From: Buchnera aphidicola (Ceratovacuna japonica)
GTDB taxonomy: Bacteria; Pseudomonadota; Gammaproteobacteria; Enterobacterales; Enterobacteriaceae
Length of the DNA stretch: 64,000 nt
Assembly: GCA_024349705.1 (NCBI GenBank)
Contig: AP026065.1
Span: forward strand, 1-64,000
Direction: 5' to 3'
The translations under genes and the position numbers were made by a program. The notes below the pieces were generated by a model. The model was given only the letters and a program-made list of their open reading frames with translations, was not told where the DNA came from and did no database searches. Positions 25,943 through 37,749 of the stretch are shown in pieces. How positions within the stretch are numbered: position 1 is the stretch's first letter; the number at the start of each line of letters is the position of its first letter.

Positions 25943-26215
25943 TTATCTTACTGCATTTTTTAATGCTTTCCCAGAAACAAATGCTGGAACTTTTGTTGCA
26001 GCAATTTTTATTTCTTCTCCTGTTTGAGGATTTCTTCCTATTCTTTCCGATCTTTTATTTACTTTAAAAGTTCCAAATCCAACTATTTGAACAGATTTGC
26101 CTTTTTTTAAAGATTTAGTTATTATTTCTAAAGTAGTTTCTAACGTATTTTTTGTTTTAGATTTAGTTAGAGAAGTTTTTTTTGCTATAGCATTTATTAA
26201 TTCAGCTTTATTCAT
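25943..26215 (-). CDS. hupA: DNA-binding protein HU
   Basis: Small histone-like protein that bends and compacts the nucleoid. It has 90 residues, the family length: [18 protein letters not shown] at the start, the [21 protein letters not shown] arm (about 46-66) that intercalates in the minor groove, and the C-terminal [15 protein letters not shown] good Shine-Dalgarno (GGAGGATATTA on the minus strand) precedes the ATG. The position near rpoC and the sequence point to hupA rather than hupB. Confidence 0.95.
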   Translation of the reverse strand: MNKAELINAIAKKTSLTKSKTKNTLETTLEIITKSLKKGKSVQIVGFGTFKVNKRSERIGRNPQTGEEIKIAATKVPAFVSGKALKNAVR

Positions 26216-26523
26216 TAATATCCTCCATTATGTTTCTATAAATTTTTTAAACATTAATAATTATATTTTTTTTAGTAAACAAAATAACTAAATTTTTTAA
26301 ACTCTATTATAAAATATTATTTTAAACTATTGTAGAAATATAAAAAAATAATAAAAATATTTGTTTTTTATATATAATTTTAAAAAATAATATTAATATT
26401 GTTTTTTATTATTTATATATTTTATAATAAATTTAATTATATTTTTTTTAAATGTTAGTTTAAATTAACAATTATATACATTTTGTTTCAAAAATGTTTT
26501 ATTTTTATAAATATGATATAATA
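26216..26523. other. Gene-free A/T-rich spacer between rpoC and hupA
   Basis: These 308 nt lie downstream of rpoC and upstream of hupA, both on the minus strand. I see no coding sequence or RNA gene. It must hold the hupA promoter. A weak all-A/T inverted repeat (ACATTTT / AAAATGT, 26478-26497) sits 27 nt after the rpoC stop and could act as a terminator, but such repeats are expected by chance here. Confidence 0.6.
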
Positions 26524-29500
26524 TTATAAATTTGAATTTAACATTTCTGATAAATTAGCTGAAGCTTCTTCAACTGTAGTTATATTTTTTTTATTTTCTT
26601 TAATTGTTTTTTTTCTATTTTTTATAAGTTTAGATCTTTTTTTGTGATAAGAATAACCAGTTCCAGCAGGTATTAATCTACCTACTATTACATTTTCTTT
26701 TAATCCTCTAAGTTCATCTTTTTTTCCAGATATAGATGACTCTGTTAAAACTCTAGTAGTTTCTTGAAACGATGCAGCTGAAATAAAAGATTCAGTCGCT
26801 AAAGAAGCTTTAGTTATTCCTAATAAATCTCTATTAAAAGTTGCAATTTTTTTATTTTTTTTCTTTAATAATTTATTTTCTAAAACTACTTTAGAATATT
26901 CTACTTGTTCTTCATGTAAAAATTTAGAATCTCCTGAATTTAATATAGTTGCTTTTCTTAACATTTGTCTTATTATAACTTCTATATGTTTATCATTTAT
27001 TTTAACACCTTGCAATTTATATACTTCTTGCACTTCATTTATTATATATTTAGTTACTGATATAACACCTCTTAACCTTAATATGTCATGTGGAGATTCA
27101 ACTCCATCTGAAATTACGTCTCCTTTTTCTATGTTTTCTCCTTCAAATATATTTAATTGTCTCCATTTTGGTATCATTTCTTCATATGACTTTTTTTTAA
27201 TATCTTTAGGAGTTATTATTAATCTTCTTTTCCCTTTGGTTTCTTTTCCAAATGATATTATTCCGCTTATTTCAGCTAGTATAGCTAGTTCTTTTGATTT
27301 TCTAGCTTCAAACAAGTCAGCTACTCTTGGAAGACCACCTGTTATATCTTTTGTTACACTAGATTCTTGTGGAATTTTAGCTATTACATCTCCTGAAAAT
27401 ATTTTAGAATTATTTTCAAATTGAACGACTGATTTTCCTGGTAAAAAATATTTAGAATGGCTTTCTATTTCACAAGTAGAAATGTTTTTACCAAATTTGT
27501 CAACTATTTGTATAGAAGGTCTTAAATCTTTTCCTAGACTTGTTCTTTCAGATGTTTCTAATACTATAGTAGAAGATAATCCTGTTAATTCATCTGTTTG
27601 TTTTGTTATACTTTGACCTTCTATCATTTCTGAAAATTTTATATATCCGCTAGTTTCTGATATTATAGGTATAGAATGAGGATCCCATTGAGCTACTATT
27701 TCTCCAGATAATACATTTTTTTTATTATTTTTTTTTAATATGGATCCATATGGAATTTTATGACTTTCTTTAATTCTACCATGTTTGTCAATTATTCTAA
27801 GTTCAGAATTTCTAGATATAATTACTATTTTTTTATTTTTTTTAATTACTATTTTAGCATTATGCAAACTTATAATTCCCGTATTCTTTACTTGTACATT
27901 AGATTCAGCTGCTAATCTAGATGCAGCTCCTCCGATGTGAAAGGTTCTCATAGTTAACTGTGTTCCAGGTTCTCCTATAGATTGTGCTGCTATGACTCCT
28001 ATAGCTTCTCCTTTTTTTACTAGTTTTCCTCTAGATAAATCTCTTCCATAACATTTAGCACACACTCCAAACTCAGTTTCACATTTTACTACAGTTCTAA
28101 CTGTTATTTCATTTATAGAACATTTTTCTAACTGTTTACATAAATTTTCATTTAATAAAGTGTTTTTTTTAATTAGTATTCTTTTAGTTTCAGGTATTAT
28201 TACATCTTTAGATATAACTCTTCCTAAAACTTTATCTCTTAAAGAATCTTTTATTTCTCCATTTTCTACTGTTATAAAAATTGGCATTCCTTTATTAGTT
28301 TTACAGTCGCTTTCTGTTATAACTAGATCTTGAGCGACATCAACTAATCTTCTAGTTAAATATCCAGAGTTTGCAGTTTTAAGAGCTGTATCTGCTAATC
28401 CTTTCCTAGCACCGTGTGTAGATATAAAATATTGTAATACATCTAAACCTTCTCTAAAATTAGCTATTATTGGAGTTTCTATTATAGATCCATCTGGTTT
28501 AGCCATCAAACCTCTCATTCCAGCTAATTGTCTTATTTGTGCAGCAGAACCTCTAGCTCCTGAGTCCGCCATTATAAAAATACTATTAAAAGAAGTTTGT
28601 TTTGTTAAATTTCCTTTTTTATCTAATACTTTTTCTATAGAAAGATTTTTCATCATAGCTTTAGAAACTTTTTCATTTGCATTGGACCATATGTCTATAA
28701 CTTTGTTATATCTTTCTCCAGAAGTTACTAGTCCAGAATGAAATTGTTCTTGTATTTCTAATACTTCATTTTCAGCATCAGATATAATATCATATTTTTC
28801 TTTAGGTATTATCATATCATCTATTCCTACAGATGATCCAGATTTAGCGGCATAATAAAATCCTGTATACATTATTTGATCAGCAAACGTTACAGTTTTT
28901 TTTGTTCCTAATATTCTATAACATGTATTTAACATTTCAGAAATAGATTTTTTTTCTAATACTTTGTTAATTAGTGAAAATGGCAATCCTTTTGGAACTA
29001 TATTCCATAAAATTGATCTTCCTATTGTTGTGTTTATTATGTTAATTCTTTTTTTAAATTTTTTTTTTTTTGTTTTTTTGTATTCTATTATTCTTACTTT
29101 TACTATTGTATGTAATGACATTAAACCAGAATAATACATTTTTTCTGCTTCATTAGAACTAGTTAAAACAGATCCCTCTCCTTTAGAATTTATTTTTTCT
29201 CTAGTCATGTAATATAAACCTAATACTACGTCTTGAGATGGAACTATTATAGGTTCACCATTTGCTGGAGATAGAACATTTTTTGTAGACATCATTAAAG
29301 ACAATGCTTCTTTTTGAGCTTTTAAAGTTAGAGGAACATGTACAGCCATTTGGTCACCATCAAAATCAGCATTGTATGCAGCACAAACTAAAGGGTGTAA
29401 TTGAATAGCTTTTCCTTCTATTAAAATTGGTTGAAAGGCTTGTATACCCAATCTATGTAATGTAGGGGCTCTGTTAAGTAAAATTGGATGTTTTTTTATT

Positions 29501-30744
29501 ACTTTGTCCAATATATCCCATACAATAGAATCTTCTTTTTCTACCATTTTTTTAGCTGATTTTATAGTATTAGCTAGCCCTTTTTTTTCCAATTTTCCAT
29601 ATATAAATGGTTTAAATAATTCTATCGCCATTTTTTTAGGAAGACCACATTGATTAAGTTTTAAATATGGACCTACTGTTATTACTGATCTTCCAGAATA
29701 GTCTACTCTTTTACCTAATAGATTTTGTCTAAATCTTCCTTGTTTTCCTTTTATCATGTCAGCTAAAGATTTTAAAGGTCTTTTATTCGATCCTATTATT
29801 GCTCTTCCTCTTCTACCATTATCTAAAAGTGCATCTACTGCTTCTTGTAGCATTCTTTTTTCATTTCTTACTATTATTTCAGGAGCTGACAAATCTAATA
29901 ATCTTTTAAGTCTGTTATTTCTATTTATAACTCTTCTATATAAATCATTTAAATCTGACGTAGCAAATCTTCCGCCATCTAATGGTACTAACGGTCTTAG
30001 ATCAGGAGGTAAAACTGGAAGAACATTAAATATCATCCATTCTGGTTTATTATTTGATTGCAAAAATGAATCTATTAATTTTATTCTCTTAGAAATTTTT
30101 TTCTTTTTATTATCAGAACTTATTTTTTTAAATTTTTTTCTAAGTTTATAAGAAGATGATTTTAAATTAATATTTTTTAAAAGTGTTTGAATTGCTTCTG
30201 CTCCCATTTTTGCTGTAAAATTTTCTCCAAATTCTTCTACTGATTGTACATATTGATCTTCAGATAATATTTGCTTATTTTTTAAGTTTGTAGATCCACA
30301 ATTTGTTACTATATATGATTCAAAATATAATACTCTTTCTATATCTTTTAACGGTATATTTAATAATAAACCTATTCTTGATGGTAAAGATTTTAAAAAC
30401 CAAATATGTGCTATAGGAGATGCTAATTCTATGTGACCCATTCTATCTCTTCTAACCTTACTATTTGTTACTTCTACTCCGCATTTTTCACATATTACAC
30501 CTCTATGTTTCAAACGTTTATACTTTCCACACAAACATTCATAATCTTTTACAGGGCCAAAAATTTTTGCACAAAATAAACCTTCTCTTTCTGGTTTAAA
30601 TGTTCTATAATTTATTGTTTCTGGTTTTTTTACTTCTCCGAATGACCAAGATCTTATTATGTCTGGAGAAGATAATGAAATTTTTATAGAATCAAATTCT
30701 ATAGTTTTTGTTTTTCCTTTTAAAAATTTTAGTAAATTTTTCAA
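26524..30744 (-). CDS. rpoC: RNA polymerase subunit beta-prime
   Basis: Largest catalytic subunit, 1406 residues (E. coli 1407). The N-terminal zinc ribbon [20 protein letters not shown] (about 70-89), the catalytic Mg-binding [12 protein letters not shown] (about 458-469), the trigger-loop/bridge segment [15 protein letters not shown] and the second zinc site ([15 protein letters not shown]) are intact. It follows rpoB by 68 nt in the standard rplKAJL-rpoBC order. No internal lesions are seen. Confidence 0.98.
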   Translation of the reverse strand: MKNLLKFLKGKTKTIEFDSIKISLSSPDIIRSWSFGEVKKPETINYRTFKPEREGLFCAKIFGPVKDYECLCGKYKRLKHRGVICEKCGVEVTNSKVRRDRMGHIELASPIAHIWFLKSLPSRIGLLLNIPLKDIERVLYFESYIVTNCGSTNLKNKQILSEDQYVQSVEEFGENFTAKMGAEAIQTLLKNINLKSSSYKLRKKFKKISSDNKKKKISKRIKLIDSFLQSNNKPEWMIFNVLPVLPPDLRPLVPLDGGRFATSDLNDLYRRVINRNNRLKRLLDLSAPEIIVRNEKRMLQEAVDALLDNGRRGRAIIGSNKRPLKSLADMIKGKQGRFRQNLLGKRVDYSGRSVITVGPYLKLNQCGLPKKMAIELFKPFIYGKLEKKGLANTIKSAKKMVEKEDSIVWDILDKVIKKHPILLNRAPTLHRLGIQAFQPILIEGKAIQLHPLVCAAYNADFDGDQMAVHVPLTLKAQKEALSLMMSTKNVLSPANGEPIIVPSQDVVLGLYYMTREKINSKGEGSVLTSSNEAEKMYYSGLMSLHTIVKVRIIEYKKTKKKKFKKRINIINTTIGRSILWNIVPKGLPFSLINKVLEKKSISEMLNTCYRILGTKKTVTFADQIMYTGFYYAAKSGSSVGIDDMIIPKEKYDIISDAENEVLEIQEQFHSGLVTSGERYNKVIDIWSNANEKVSKAMMKNLSIEKVLDKKGNLTKQTSFNSIFIMADSGARGSAAQIRQLAGMRGLMAKPDGSIIETPIIANFREGLDVLQYFISTHGARKGLADTALKTANSGYLTRRLVDVAQDLVITESDCKTNKGMPIFITVENGEIKDSLRDKVLGRVISKDVIIPETKRILIKKNTLLNENLCKQLEKCSINEITVRTVVKCETEFGVCAKCYGRDLSRGKLVKKGEAIGVIAAQSIGEPGTQLTMRTFHIGGAASRLAAESNVQVKNTGIISLHNAKIVIKKNKKIVIISRNSELRIIDKHGRIKESHKIPYGSILKKNNKKNVLSGEIVAQWDPHSIPIISETSGYIKFSEMIEGQSITKQTDELTGLSSTIVLETSERTSLGKDLRPSIQIVDKFGKNISTCEIESHSKYFLPGKSVVQFENNSKIFSGDVIAKIPQESSVTKDITGGLPRVADLFEARKSKELAILAEISGIISFGKETKGKRRLIITPKDIKKKSYEEMIPKWRQLNIFEGENIEKGDVISDGVESPHDILRLRGVISVTKYIINEVQEVYKLQGVKINDKHIEVIIRQMLRKATILNSGDSKFLHEEQVEYSKVVLENKLLKKKNKKIATFNRDLLGITKASLATESFISAASFQETTRVLTESSISGKKDELRGLKENVIVGRLIPAGTGYSYHKKRSKLIKNRKKTIKENKKNITTVEEASANLSEMLNSNL

Positions 30745-30812
30745 AATATATTCTCTATTAATAAAAAAATATTAATTAAATTGTTTTTTAAAAAAAAATA
30801 TATAGATTTTTT

Positions 30813-33800
30813 TTATTTACTTTCTAGTTCAATGTTTATTCCTAAAGATCTTATTTCTTTTAGTAAAACATTGAATGATTCAGGCATTCCTGGATTCATT
30901 TTATAATTACCATCTACAATATTTTTATATATTTTAGTTCTTCCACTTACGTCATCTGATTTTACTGTTAGCATTTCTTGTAAAGTATGAGAAGCTCCAT
31001 ATGCTTCTAAAGCCCATACTTCCATTTCTCCAAATCTTTGACCTCCAAATTGAGCTTTACCTCCTAATGGTTGTTGTGTTATTAAACTATATGATCCTGT
31101 AGATCTTGCATGCATCTTATCGTCTACTAAATGATTTAATTTAAGCATGTACATATATCCTACTGTTACAGGCCTTTCAAATTTTTCTCCTGTTTTTCCA
31201 TCAAATAGTGTTATTTGACCTGATTCAGGACAATTTGCTAATTTTAGCATTTTTTTAATTTCTATTTCTGTGGCTCCATCAAATACTGGAGTAGATATTG
31301 GAATTCCTTCAACAAAATTTTTAGCTAAAGTTAATATTTCATTTTTTGAGAATTTTTTTAAATTTATTTTTTGTTGTATATTTTTACCTAAATCAAATAT
31401 TTTTTGTATGAACCTTCTTATTTTATTTATATTTTTATTTTTTTTTAACATTTCTTTAATTTTTTTTCCTATTCCTTTAGAAGCCATTCCTAGATGAGTT
31501 TCTAATATTTGCCCTATGTTCATTCTAGATGGAACTCCTAGTGGATTTAATACTATATCAACTGGATTTCCTTCATTATCATATGGCATATCTTCTACTG
31601 GATTTATTTTTGATATAACACCTTTGTTTCCATGTCTTCCAGCCATTTTATCTCCTACTTGTATTTGTCTTTTTACAGCTAAATATACTTTTACAACTTT
31701 TAATATTCCAGGAGCTAAATCATCTTTTTTAAGAATTTTTTTTTTAGATATATATATTTTGTGCTTAAGATTTTTTTTAAGATTTTTATACTTTTTTAAA
31801 AATAATTTTATTTTTTTTTTATTTTTTTTATTAATATTTTTTTTAAAAAATGTTTTTTTTGTAATTTTTAATATTTCAGATTTAGAAAATTTTTTCATAA
31901 AATCAATTTTATAAATTTTTTTAAATATATTTTTTTTTAAAATTTTAAATTTATCTAAAAGATTTTTTTTAGTTTTTTTTATATTTATATTTTCAATTTC
32001 TAAAGTTCTTTTATCTTTTTTTACTCCATCTCTAGTAAATATTTGAACATCTATTATAGTTCCTGTAGTACCGTTTGGTACTCTTAGAGAAGAATCTTTT
32101 ACATCAGAAGCTTTTTCTCCAAATATTGCTCTTAGAAGTTTTTCTTCTGGTGTTAATTGTGTTTCACCTTTTGGTGTTACTTTTCCTACTAATATGTCAT
32201 TTTCTTTTACTTCTGCTCCTATATATATTATTCCAGACTCATCTAATTTAGATAAAGCACTTTCTCCAATATTTGGTATATCTGATGTTATTTCCTCAGA
32301 TCCTAATTTCGTGTCTCTAGATATACAAGATAACTCTTGTATGTGTATAGTAGTAAATCTATCTTCTTTTACTACTTTTTCTGATATTAATATAGAATCT
32401 TCAAAGTTATATCCATTCCATGGCATGAAAGCAACTCTTAAATTTTGTCCTAATGCTAATTCTCCTAGATCTGTAGATGTTCCATCAGCTAGTATATCTC
32501 CTTTAACTACTTTTTCATTAACTTTTACACAAGGAGTTTGATTTATGCATGTGTTTTGATTTGATCTAGTATATTTAGTTAAATTATATATATCTATTCC
32601 TATTTCATAAGAATTGTTTTTTTTTTCTTTTGTTTTTATAACTATTTTAGAAGCATCTACATATTGTACTTTACCACTGTTTTTAGAAATTATTGTTACA
32701 CCTGAATCTGAAGCAACGCATCTCTCCATGCCAGTTCCTATCAAAGGTTTTTCTGATTTTATTGTAGGCACAGCTTGCCTTTGCATGTTTGCTCCCATTA
32801 GTGCTCTATTTGCATCATCATGTTCTAAAAAAGGTATTAAAGATGCACCTACTGACACTATTTGTTGAGTTGAAATATCCATATAGTTTATTTTTTTTTT
32901 AGTAAATAGACCTGATTCTCCTTTATATCTACATATTATTAGATCTTCTATAAAATTATTGTTTTTTCCTATATTAGAATTTGCTTGTGCTATTATATAT
33001 TGAGATTCTTCTATTGCAGACAAATAGTTAATTTCATTAGTTACTATTCCTTCTATGACTTTTCTATATGGAGTTTCTAAAAATCCATATTTGTTTATTT
33101 TAGCATACACTGATAGTGAATTTATTAATCCTATATTAGGACCTTCTGGGGTTTCTATAGGACAAACTCTCCCATAATGAGTAGGATGAACATCTCTAAC
33201 TTCAAATCCAGCTCGTTCTCTTGTTAATCCTCCTACACCTAAAGCAGATATTCTTCTTTTATGTGTTATTTCTGCCAAAGGGTTGTTTTGGTCCATAAAT
33301 TGAGACAATTGACTAGATCCAAAAAATTCTTTTATAGATGCAGATATTGGTTTAGCATTTACTATATCTTTTGGTATTAAGGAATCTATATCATTTAATG
33401 AAAGTCTTTCTTTTACTGCTCTTTCTACTCTTACTAGACCTATTCTAAATTGATTTTCTACCATTTCTCCTACTGATCTTATTCTTCTATTTCCTAAATG
33501 ATCTATATCGTCTATTTGCCCATTTCCATTTCTTATGTCTATTAATTTTTTTATTACATCTATAATATCTTTTTTTTCTAAAACATTAGGGCCGTTTATA
33601 TAGTTCCTTGATAAAGATTTGTTTAATTTCATTCTTCCTACTACAGATAGATCATATCTATCTTCTGAAAAAAATAAGTTGTTAAATAAAGTATTTGCTG
33701 CTTCTTTAGCTGGAGGTTCTCCAGGCCTCATCATTCTATATATTTCTATTAGTGATTGTTTTCTACTTTTTGTTGTATCTAATTTTATAGTATTAGATAT

Positions 33801-34841
33801 ATATGGACCTTGATCTAAATCATTTGTAAAAATTGTCTCTATATATTTTATTTTAGATTTTATTATTTTCTTTATAGTTTTAATAGAAAATTCAGAATTA
33901 GCAGATATTATTTTATTTTTATTTTTTTTTTCAAAATAGTTATTAGCAGAAATTTTTCCTACTAAATATTCAATTGGTATTTTAATCTTTTTTATTTTAT
34001 CTTTTTTTAATTTTTTTATATTATTTATTGTTATTTTCTTTCCTTTTTTTACATATATTTTATTGTTGTATGATATGTCAAAAAATATAGTTTCTCCTCT
34101 TAATCTCTCTGGATATAACTTCATATAAAATTTGTTTTTTATAATTTTAAAAGTGTCTTTTTTAAAAAATATATTTAATATTTCTTCTTTTTTATAATTC
34201 ATTGCTTTTAAAAATATGCTTATAGGAAGTTTTCTTCGTCTATCTATTCTCACAAACAAATTATCTCTTTGATCAAATTCAAAATCTAACCATGATCCTC
34301 TATAAGGTATTATTCTTGCATTATATAATATTTTTCCTGAAGAATGAGTTTTACCTTTATCACTATCAAAAAAAACTCCAGGACTTCTATGTAATTGTGA
34401 TACTACAACTCTTTCTGTTCCATTTATTATAAAAGTTCCATTTTTTGTCATTAATGGTATATCTCCCATATATACTTTTTGATCTTTTATTTTTTTTATT
34501 TTTTTTTTTTCTAAACAATCTTTTTCATATATTATTAGTCTTAATTTTACTTTTAGAGGAGCTGAATATGTTAGCCCTCTTTTATGACATTCACTAACAT
34601 TAAATGTATTTTTTTTTAGTTTATAATCAATATATTGTAATTCAGCTGTAGAATTATAATTTTTTATTGGAAATACTGATTTGAATGCAGATTCTAGACC
34701 ATATAAACTTTTTTTATCTTTTTTTATAAATTTTTTAAAAGAATTTATTTGAATAGATAAAAGATATGGTATTTCTAATACTTTACGTATTTTACTAAAG
34801 TTTTTTCTAATTCTTTTTTTTTCAGTATGAGAGTAAGACAT
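30813..34841 (-). CDS. rpoB: RNA polymerase subunit beta
   Basis: Catalytic subunit, 1342 residues, the same length as E. coli. The rifampicin pocket [20 protein letters not shown] is unmodified. The active-site segments [17 protein letters not shown] and [20 protein letters not shown] are intact. The region at about 945-1045, the dispensable lineage-specific insert in enterobacteria, has turned into a Lys/Ile/Phe-rich stretch while keeping length. It is preceded by a hairpin in the rplL-rpoB spacer. Confidence 0.98.
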   Translation of the reverse strand: MSYSHTEKKRIRKNFSKIRKVLEIPYLLSIQINSFKKFIKKDKKSLYGLESAFKSVFPIKNYNSTAELQYIDYKLKKNTFNVSECHKRGLTYSAPLKVKLRLIIYEKDCLEKKKIKKIKDQKVYMGDIPLMTKNGTFIINGTERVVVSQLHRSPGVFFDSDKGKTHSSGKILYNARIIPYRGSWLDFEFDQRDNLFVRIDRRRKLPISIFLKAMNYKKEEILNIFFKKDTFKIIKNKFYMKLYPERLRGETIFFDISYNNKIYVKKGKKITINNIKKLKKDKIKKIKIPIEYLVGKISANNYFEKKNKNKIISANSEFSIKTIKKIIKSKIKYIETIFTNDLDQGPYISNTIKLDTTKSRKQSLIEIYRMMRPGEPPAKEAANTLFNNLFFSEDRYDLSVVGRMKLNKSLSRNYINGPNVLEKKDIIDVIKKLIDIRNGNGQIDDIDHLGNRRIRSVGEMVENQFRIGLVRVERAVKERLSLNDIDSLIPKDIVNAKPISASIKEFFGSSQLSQFMDQNNPLAEITHKRRISALGVGGLTRERAGFEVRDVHPTHYGRVCPIETPEGPNIGLINSLSVYAKINKYGFLETPYRKVIEGIVTNEINYLSAIEESQYIIAQANSNIGKNNNFIEDLIICRYKGESGLFTKKKINYMDISTQQIVSVGASLIPFLEHDDANRALMGANMQRQAVPTIKSEKPLIGTGMERCVASDSGVTIISKNSGKVQYVDASKIVIKTKEKKNNSYEIGIDIYNLTKYTRSNQNTCINQTPCVKVNEKVVKGDILADGTSTDLGELALGQNLRVAFMPWNGYNFEDSILISEKVVKEDRFTTIHIQELSCISRDTKLGSEEITSDIPNIGESALSKLDESGIIYIGAEVKENDILVGKVTPKGETQLTPEEKLLRAIFGEKASDVKDSSLRVPNGTTGTIIDVQIFTRDGVKKDKRTLEIENINIKKTKKNLLDKFKILKKNIFKKIYKIDFMKKFSKSEILKITKKTFFKKNINKKNKKKIKLFLKKYKNLKKNLKHKIYISKKKILKKDDLAPGILKVVKVYLAVKRQIQVGDKMAGRHGNKGVISKINPVEDMPYDNEGNPVDIVLNPLGVPSRMNIGQILETHLGMASKGIGKKIKEMLKKNKNINKIRRFIQKIFDLGKNIQQKINLKKFSKNEILTLAKNFVEGIPISTPVFDGATEIEIKKMLKLANCPESGQITLFDGKTGEKFERPVTVGYMYMLKLNHLVDDKMHARSTGSYSLITQQPLGGKAQFGGQRFGEMEVWALEAYGASHTLQEMLTVKSDDVSGRTKIYKNIVDGNYKMNPGMPESFNVLLKEIRSLGINIELESK

Positions 34842-34922
34842 TATTTTCCTATTAATAGTATTATAATTTTATATGTTTATGTTTTAAAATTAAAAAAAAT
34901 ATTTATATTAATTTTTTCACTC

Positions 34923-34949
34923 CTGGTGATTTTTTTATAAAATCACCAG
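34923..34949 (-). promoter_or_regulatory. Hairpin in the rplL-rpoB spacer (attenuator or RNase III site)
   Basis: A perfect 10-bp stem, CTGGTGATTT / AAATCACCAG, with a 7-nt loop sits between rplL (stop at 34984) and rpoB. No T-run follows directly in the transcription direction. E. coli has an attenuator and an RNase III processing hairpin in this spacer; this is probably the remnant or equivalent. Confidence 0.65.
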
Positions 34950-34983
34950 TTGTTCTTTTATGTTTTAAAATTTTTTTATAAAA

Positions 34984-35352
34984 CTATTTTATTTCTACTA
35001 CAGCTCCTGACTTTTCTAATATATTTTTTAAATTTTCTGATTCTTTTTTATTTATATTTTCTTTTATCATTACTGGAGCAGATTCTACTAGATCTTTAGA
35101 TTCCTTTAGTCCAAAATTTGTTATGCTTCTTATTGCTTTTATTACTGATATTTTATTAGATCCTATTGATTTTAAAAATATGCTAAATTCTGTTTTTTCT
35201 TTTTCTTTTTTAGTTTTTGACTCATTTATGTTTTCAGATATATCTTTCGAAGATATATTAAATTTTTTTTCCATTTGTGAAATTAAGTCCATAACATTTT
35301 TTACAGACATATTTCCTATTTCTTCAACTATTTCTTCTTTGCTTATTGACAT
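34984..35352 (-). CDS. rplL: 50S ribosomal protein L7/L12
   Basis: Stalk protein that recruits translation GTPases. It has 122 residues. The N-terminal dimerisation domain starts MSISKEEIVEEIGNMSVKNVMDLI, a flexible hinge follows that is Lys/Glu rich instead of the usual Ala rich, and the C-terminal domain has IKAIRSITNFGLKESKDLVES and a final AVVEIK. It sits 23 nt after rplJ. Confidence 0.95.
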   Translation of the reverse strand: MSISKEEIVEEIGNMSVKNVMDLISQMEKKFNISSKDISENINESKTKKEKEKTEFSIFLKSIGSNKISVIKAIRSITNFGLKESKDLVESAPVMIKENINKKESENLKNILEKSGAVVEIK

Positions 35353-35375
35353 TTTATTTCCTAATTATTTTATTT

Positions 35376-35855
35376 TTATTTTTTATTTTTAATTATATTT
35401 ATAATTTTCATCAATCTAATTATGCATATTTCTTTAAAAAAATTAATTAATTTAACTATTGCTTCTTTATATGTCGGAATTGTAGACAATTCTGATACAG
35501 ATATTGTTTTTCCTTCAAATGACCCAATTATTGGTTTAAATCTAGAATTTTTTTTTTCAAATTTTTTAAATAGTCTAGCGGCACTTCCTGGATGTTTTAT
35601 AGAATAAGCGACTAAAGTTGGGCCTTTTATTTTTTTTTTTAGACATTTTAAATTTGTATTTTTTATAGATATTTTTAATAAAGTATTTTTTATAATTTTT
35701 ATTATTATATCTTTTTTATAAGATTTTTTTCTTAAAGTATTTATTTCATTTGAAGTTATTCCAGAAAAATTAATTATGATTGCTGATTGTGCTTTTATAG
35801 CAAAGTTTTTTATTTCTTTTATAATATTTTTTTTTTTTTCTATATTTAATATCAT
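35376..35855 (-). CDS. rplJ: 50S ribosomal protein L10
   Basis: Base of the ribosomal stalk that binds L7/L12 dimers. It has 159 residues (E. coli 165). Visible: the N-terminal domain with INFSGITSNEINTLRKK and the central KGPTLVAYSIKHPGSAARLFKKF; the C-terminal L12-binding helix is shortened and basic. The 203-nt space to rplA corresponds to the rplJL leader of E. coli, where L10 represses its own translation; I could not recognise that RNA structure. Confidence 0.92.
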   Translation of the reverse strand: MILNIEKKKNIIKEIKNFAIKAQSAIIINFSGITSNEINTLRKKSYKKDIIIKIIKNTLLKISIKNTNLKCLKKKIKGPTLVAYSIKHPGSAARLFKKFEKKNSRFKPIIGSFEGKTISVSELSTIPTYKEAIVKLINFFKEICIIRLMKIINIIKNKK

Positions 35856-36058
35856 TTTTTTATTATTTTTAAGTTTTTAAATATTTGTTAAAATATTTTT
35901 TTAGAATATTATATTTTTTATATAATATTATTTTAATTATATATTTTTGTTTTATTTTTTCATTTTTTTAAGTTTTATAAAAATATAATATTTTTATTTT
36001 TTTTAGGATAATGATTAGATATTAGATTTATTTTTTGATAAATTTTCAAAAAATTATT

Positions 36059-36751
36059 TTATATGTTTAAATCAGAATGATTTATTAATATAGATCCACC
36101 CATTGTAGTAGAAAAGTAAATTTTTTTAAAAAATTCACCTTTTATTTTGGAAGGCTTTATTTCATTTAATGATTTGATAAGAGCAAAAAAATTTTCTTTT
36201 ATTTGTTTATTAGTAAAATTTATTTTACCTATAGAAGTATGTATTATTCCGTTCTTGTCATTTTTATATTTTATTTGCCCATTTTTTATTTTTTTAATAG
36301 AATCAAATATATTATTTGTTATAGTACCTGATTTTGCATTTGGCATTAGACCTCTTGGTCCTAATATATGTCCTAACTTTCCTACTGTTTTCATAGAATC
36401 TGGAGAAGATACTACAATATCAAAATTTTTTATTTCTTTTTTTATATCTTTTATATTTTCTTGATAAATGTAATCTGCTTTTGCTTTTTTTGCTAATTCT
36501 ACGTTTTTTCCTTTTGTAAATACTAATATTCTTATTTTTTTCCCTAATCCATTAGGTAAAAATACTTTATTTCTTATATTTTGTTCAGATTTTTTTGTAT
36601 CTATATTTAAATTAATAGAAACATCTAAACTTTCTATAAATTTAGTTCTAGGTAGAGTTTTTAATGTTTCAATGCATTCATCAATTTTATATGTTTTTTT
36701 TTTGTTTATTATTTTTAATATTTGTTTCATTCTTTTACTATTACTTTTCAT
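36059..36751 (-). CDS. rplA: 50S ribosomal protein L1
   Basis: L1-stalk protein, 230 residues (E. coli 234). The signature region reads KLGHILGPRGLMPNAKSGTIT (about 125-145), and the basic N-terminal part with FIESLDVSINLNID is typical. It begins 5 nt after rplK ends; in E. coli L1 represses the rplK-rplA operon through the rplK leader. Confidence 0.95.
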   Translation of the reverse strand: MKSNSKRMKQILKIINKKKTYKIDECIETLKTLPRTKFIESLDVSINLNIDTKKSEQNIRNKVFLPNGLGKKIRILVFTKGKNVELAKKAKADYIYQENIKDIKKEIKNFDIVVSSPDSMKTVGKLGHILGPRGLMPNAKSGTITNNIFDSIKKIKNGQIKYKNDKNGIIHTSIGKINFTNKQIKENFFALIKSLNEIKPSKIKGEFFKKIYFSTTMGGSILINHSDLNI

Positions 36752-36756
36752 TTTTA

Positions 36757-37185
36757 TTAGTCTTTTATTATTAAGCCTATAGATTTAGCTGTTCCTATTA
36801 TAGAAAGCGATATTTTTTTTATGTCTGTAGTGTTCATATCTTTCATTTTTATTTTTGATATTTCATATATTTCTTTATTAGTAATTGTTCCTTTTTTTTC
36901 TATTTTATTTTTTCCAGACCCTTTTTTTATTTTTGCTGCTTTTTTTAATAATATAGATGCAGGAGGAGTTTTAGTAATAAATGAAAATGTTTTATCAGAA
37001 AAAACAGATATTATCACTGGTATAGGAGTACCTTTTTCTAAATTTTTAGTTTTTTCATTAAAACTTTTACAAAATTCCATAATGTTTATTCCTTTTTGTC
37101 CTAATGCAGGCCCGACTGGAGGACTTGGATTTGCCATTCCTGATGGAACTTGTAATTTTATATAACTTTGCACTTTTTTAGGCAT
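36757..37185 (-). CDS. rplK: 50S ribosomal protein L11
   Basis: Ribosomal protein of the GTPase centre, 142 residues, equal to E. coli. The Pro-rich N-terminal domain [25 protein letters not shown] is quoted here only in part ([20 protein letters not shown]), followed by [17 protein letters not shown]; the C-terminal rRNA-binding domain ends in [12 protein letters not shown]. It follows nusG by 21 nt. Confidence 0.95.
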   Translation of the reverse strand: MPKKVQSYIKLQVPSGMANPSPPVGPALGQKGINIMEFCKSFNEKTKNLEKGTPIPVIISVFSDKTFSFITKTPPASILLKKAAKIKKGSGKNKIEKKGTITNKEIYEISKIKMKDMNTTDIKKISLSIIGTAKSIGLIIKD

Positions 37186-37206
37186 AATTAGTTACCTTTT
37201 AATTTT

Positions 37207-37745
37207 TTATATTTTTTCTACTTGAGAAAAATTGAGTTCTACTGGAGTAGATCTTCCAAATATTGATACAGATACAGTTAATCTATTCTTGTAATAATCT
37301 ATATTTTCTACTATACCATTAAAGTCTGAAAAAGGACCATGTTTTATTCTTATAGTTTCACCTGGCTCAAATAGTATTTTAGGTCTAGGCTTATTTTCTA
37401 TTTTTTTAAGTTTCTTTATTATATTATCTACATCTTTTTTTTTAATAGGTATTGGATGTTCCGGAGATCCTCCTATAAAACCTAATACTTTAGGTACATT
37501 TTTTATTATGTGCCAATTTTCATCATTCATTACCATATTTATTAATATATATCCTGGAAAAAATTTATTTTCACTTTTTTTTTTTTTCCATTTTTTATTT
37601 CTATAACTTCTTCTGTAGGTATCATTATTTTTCCAAACATATTTTGAACATTATGAATTTTAATATGTTTTTTTATTAATTCTGCTACTTTATTTTCAAT
37701 TCCAGATAAAGATTGTATTATATACCATTTTTTTTTATAGTTCAT
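37207..37745 (-). CDS. nusG: Transcription factor NusG, interrupted by a poly(A) frameshift
   Basis: Elongation and antitermination factor that links RNA polymerase to Rho or the ribosome. The 5' frame (37745 to 37542) encodes the NGN half: [37 protein letters not shown]. It stops after a 13-A run. The rest is in another frame, open from the run through [36 protein letters not shown] and the KOW domain [19 protein letters not shown] to 37207. One extra A restores [14 protein letters not shown], matching E. coli GQRRKSERKFFPGY residue for residue in spacing. NusG is essential, so the likely explanation is slippage rescue; a homopolymer miscall is the alternative. It lies 4 nt after secE. Confidence 0.92.
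37575..37587 (-). other. 13-A homopolymer that shifts the nusG frame
   Basis: Thirteen T on the plus strand (A in the nusG message). With 14 A the two nusG frames join. It lies in the loop just before the conserved FFPGY strand of the NGN domain. Confidence 0.93.
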
Positions 37746-37749
37746 TTTA

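Noticed and set aside
26478..26497. Terminator hairpin after rpoC
   Set aside because: The 7-bp stem is all A/T but for one pair and has no T-run in the right direction; short repeats like this are common by chance here.
36147..36464. Plus-strand frame of about 105 codons opposite rplA, and similar long frames opposite rpoB, rpoC, rplK and rpoD
   Set aside because: These are antisense shadows produced by A/T-biased codons on the true strand; hydrophobic, low-complexity translations with no recognisable domain or start signal.
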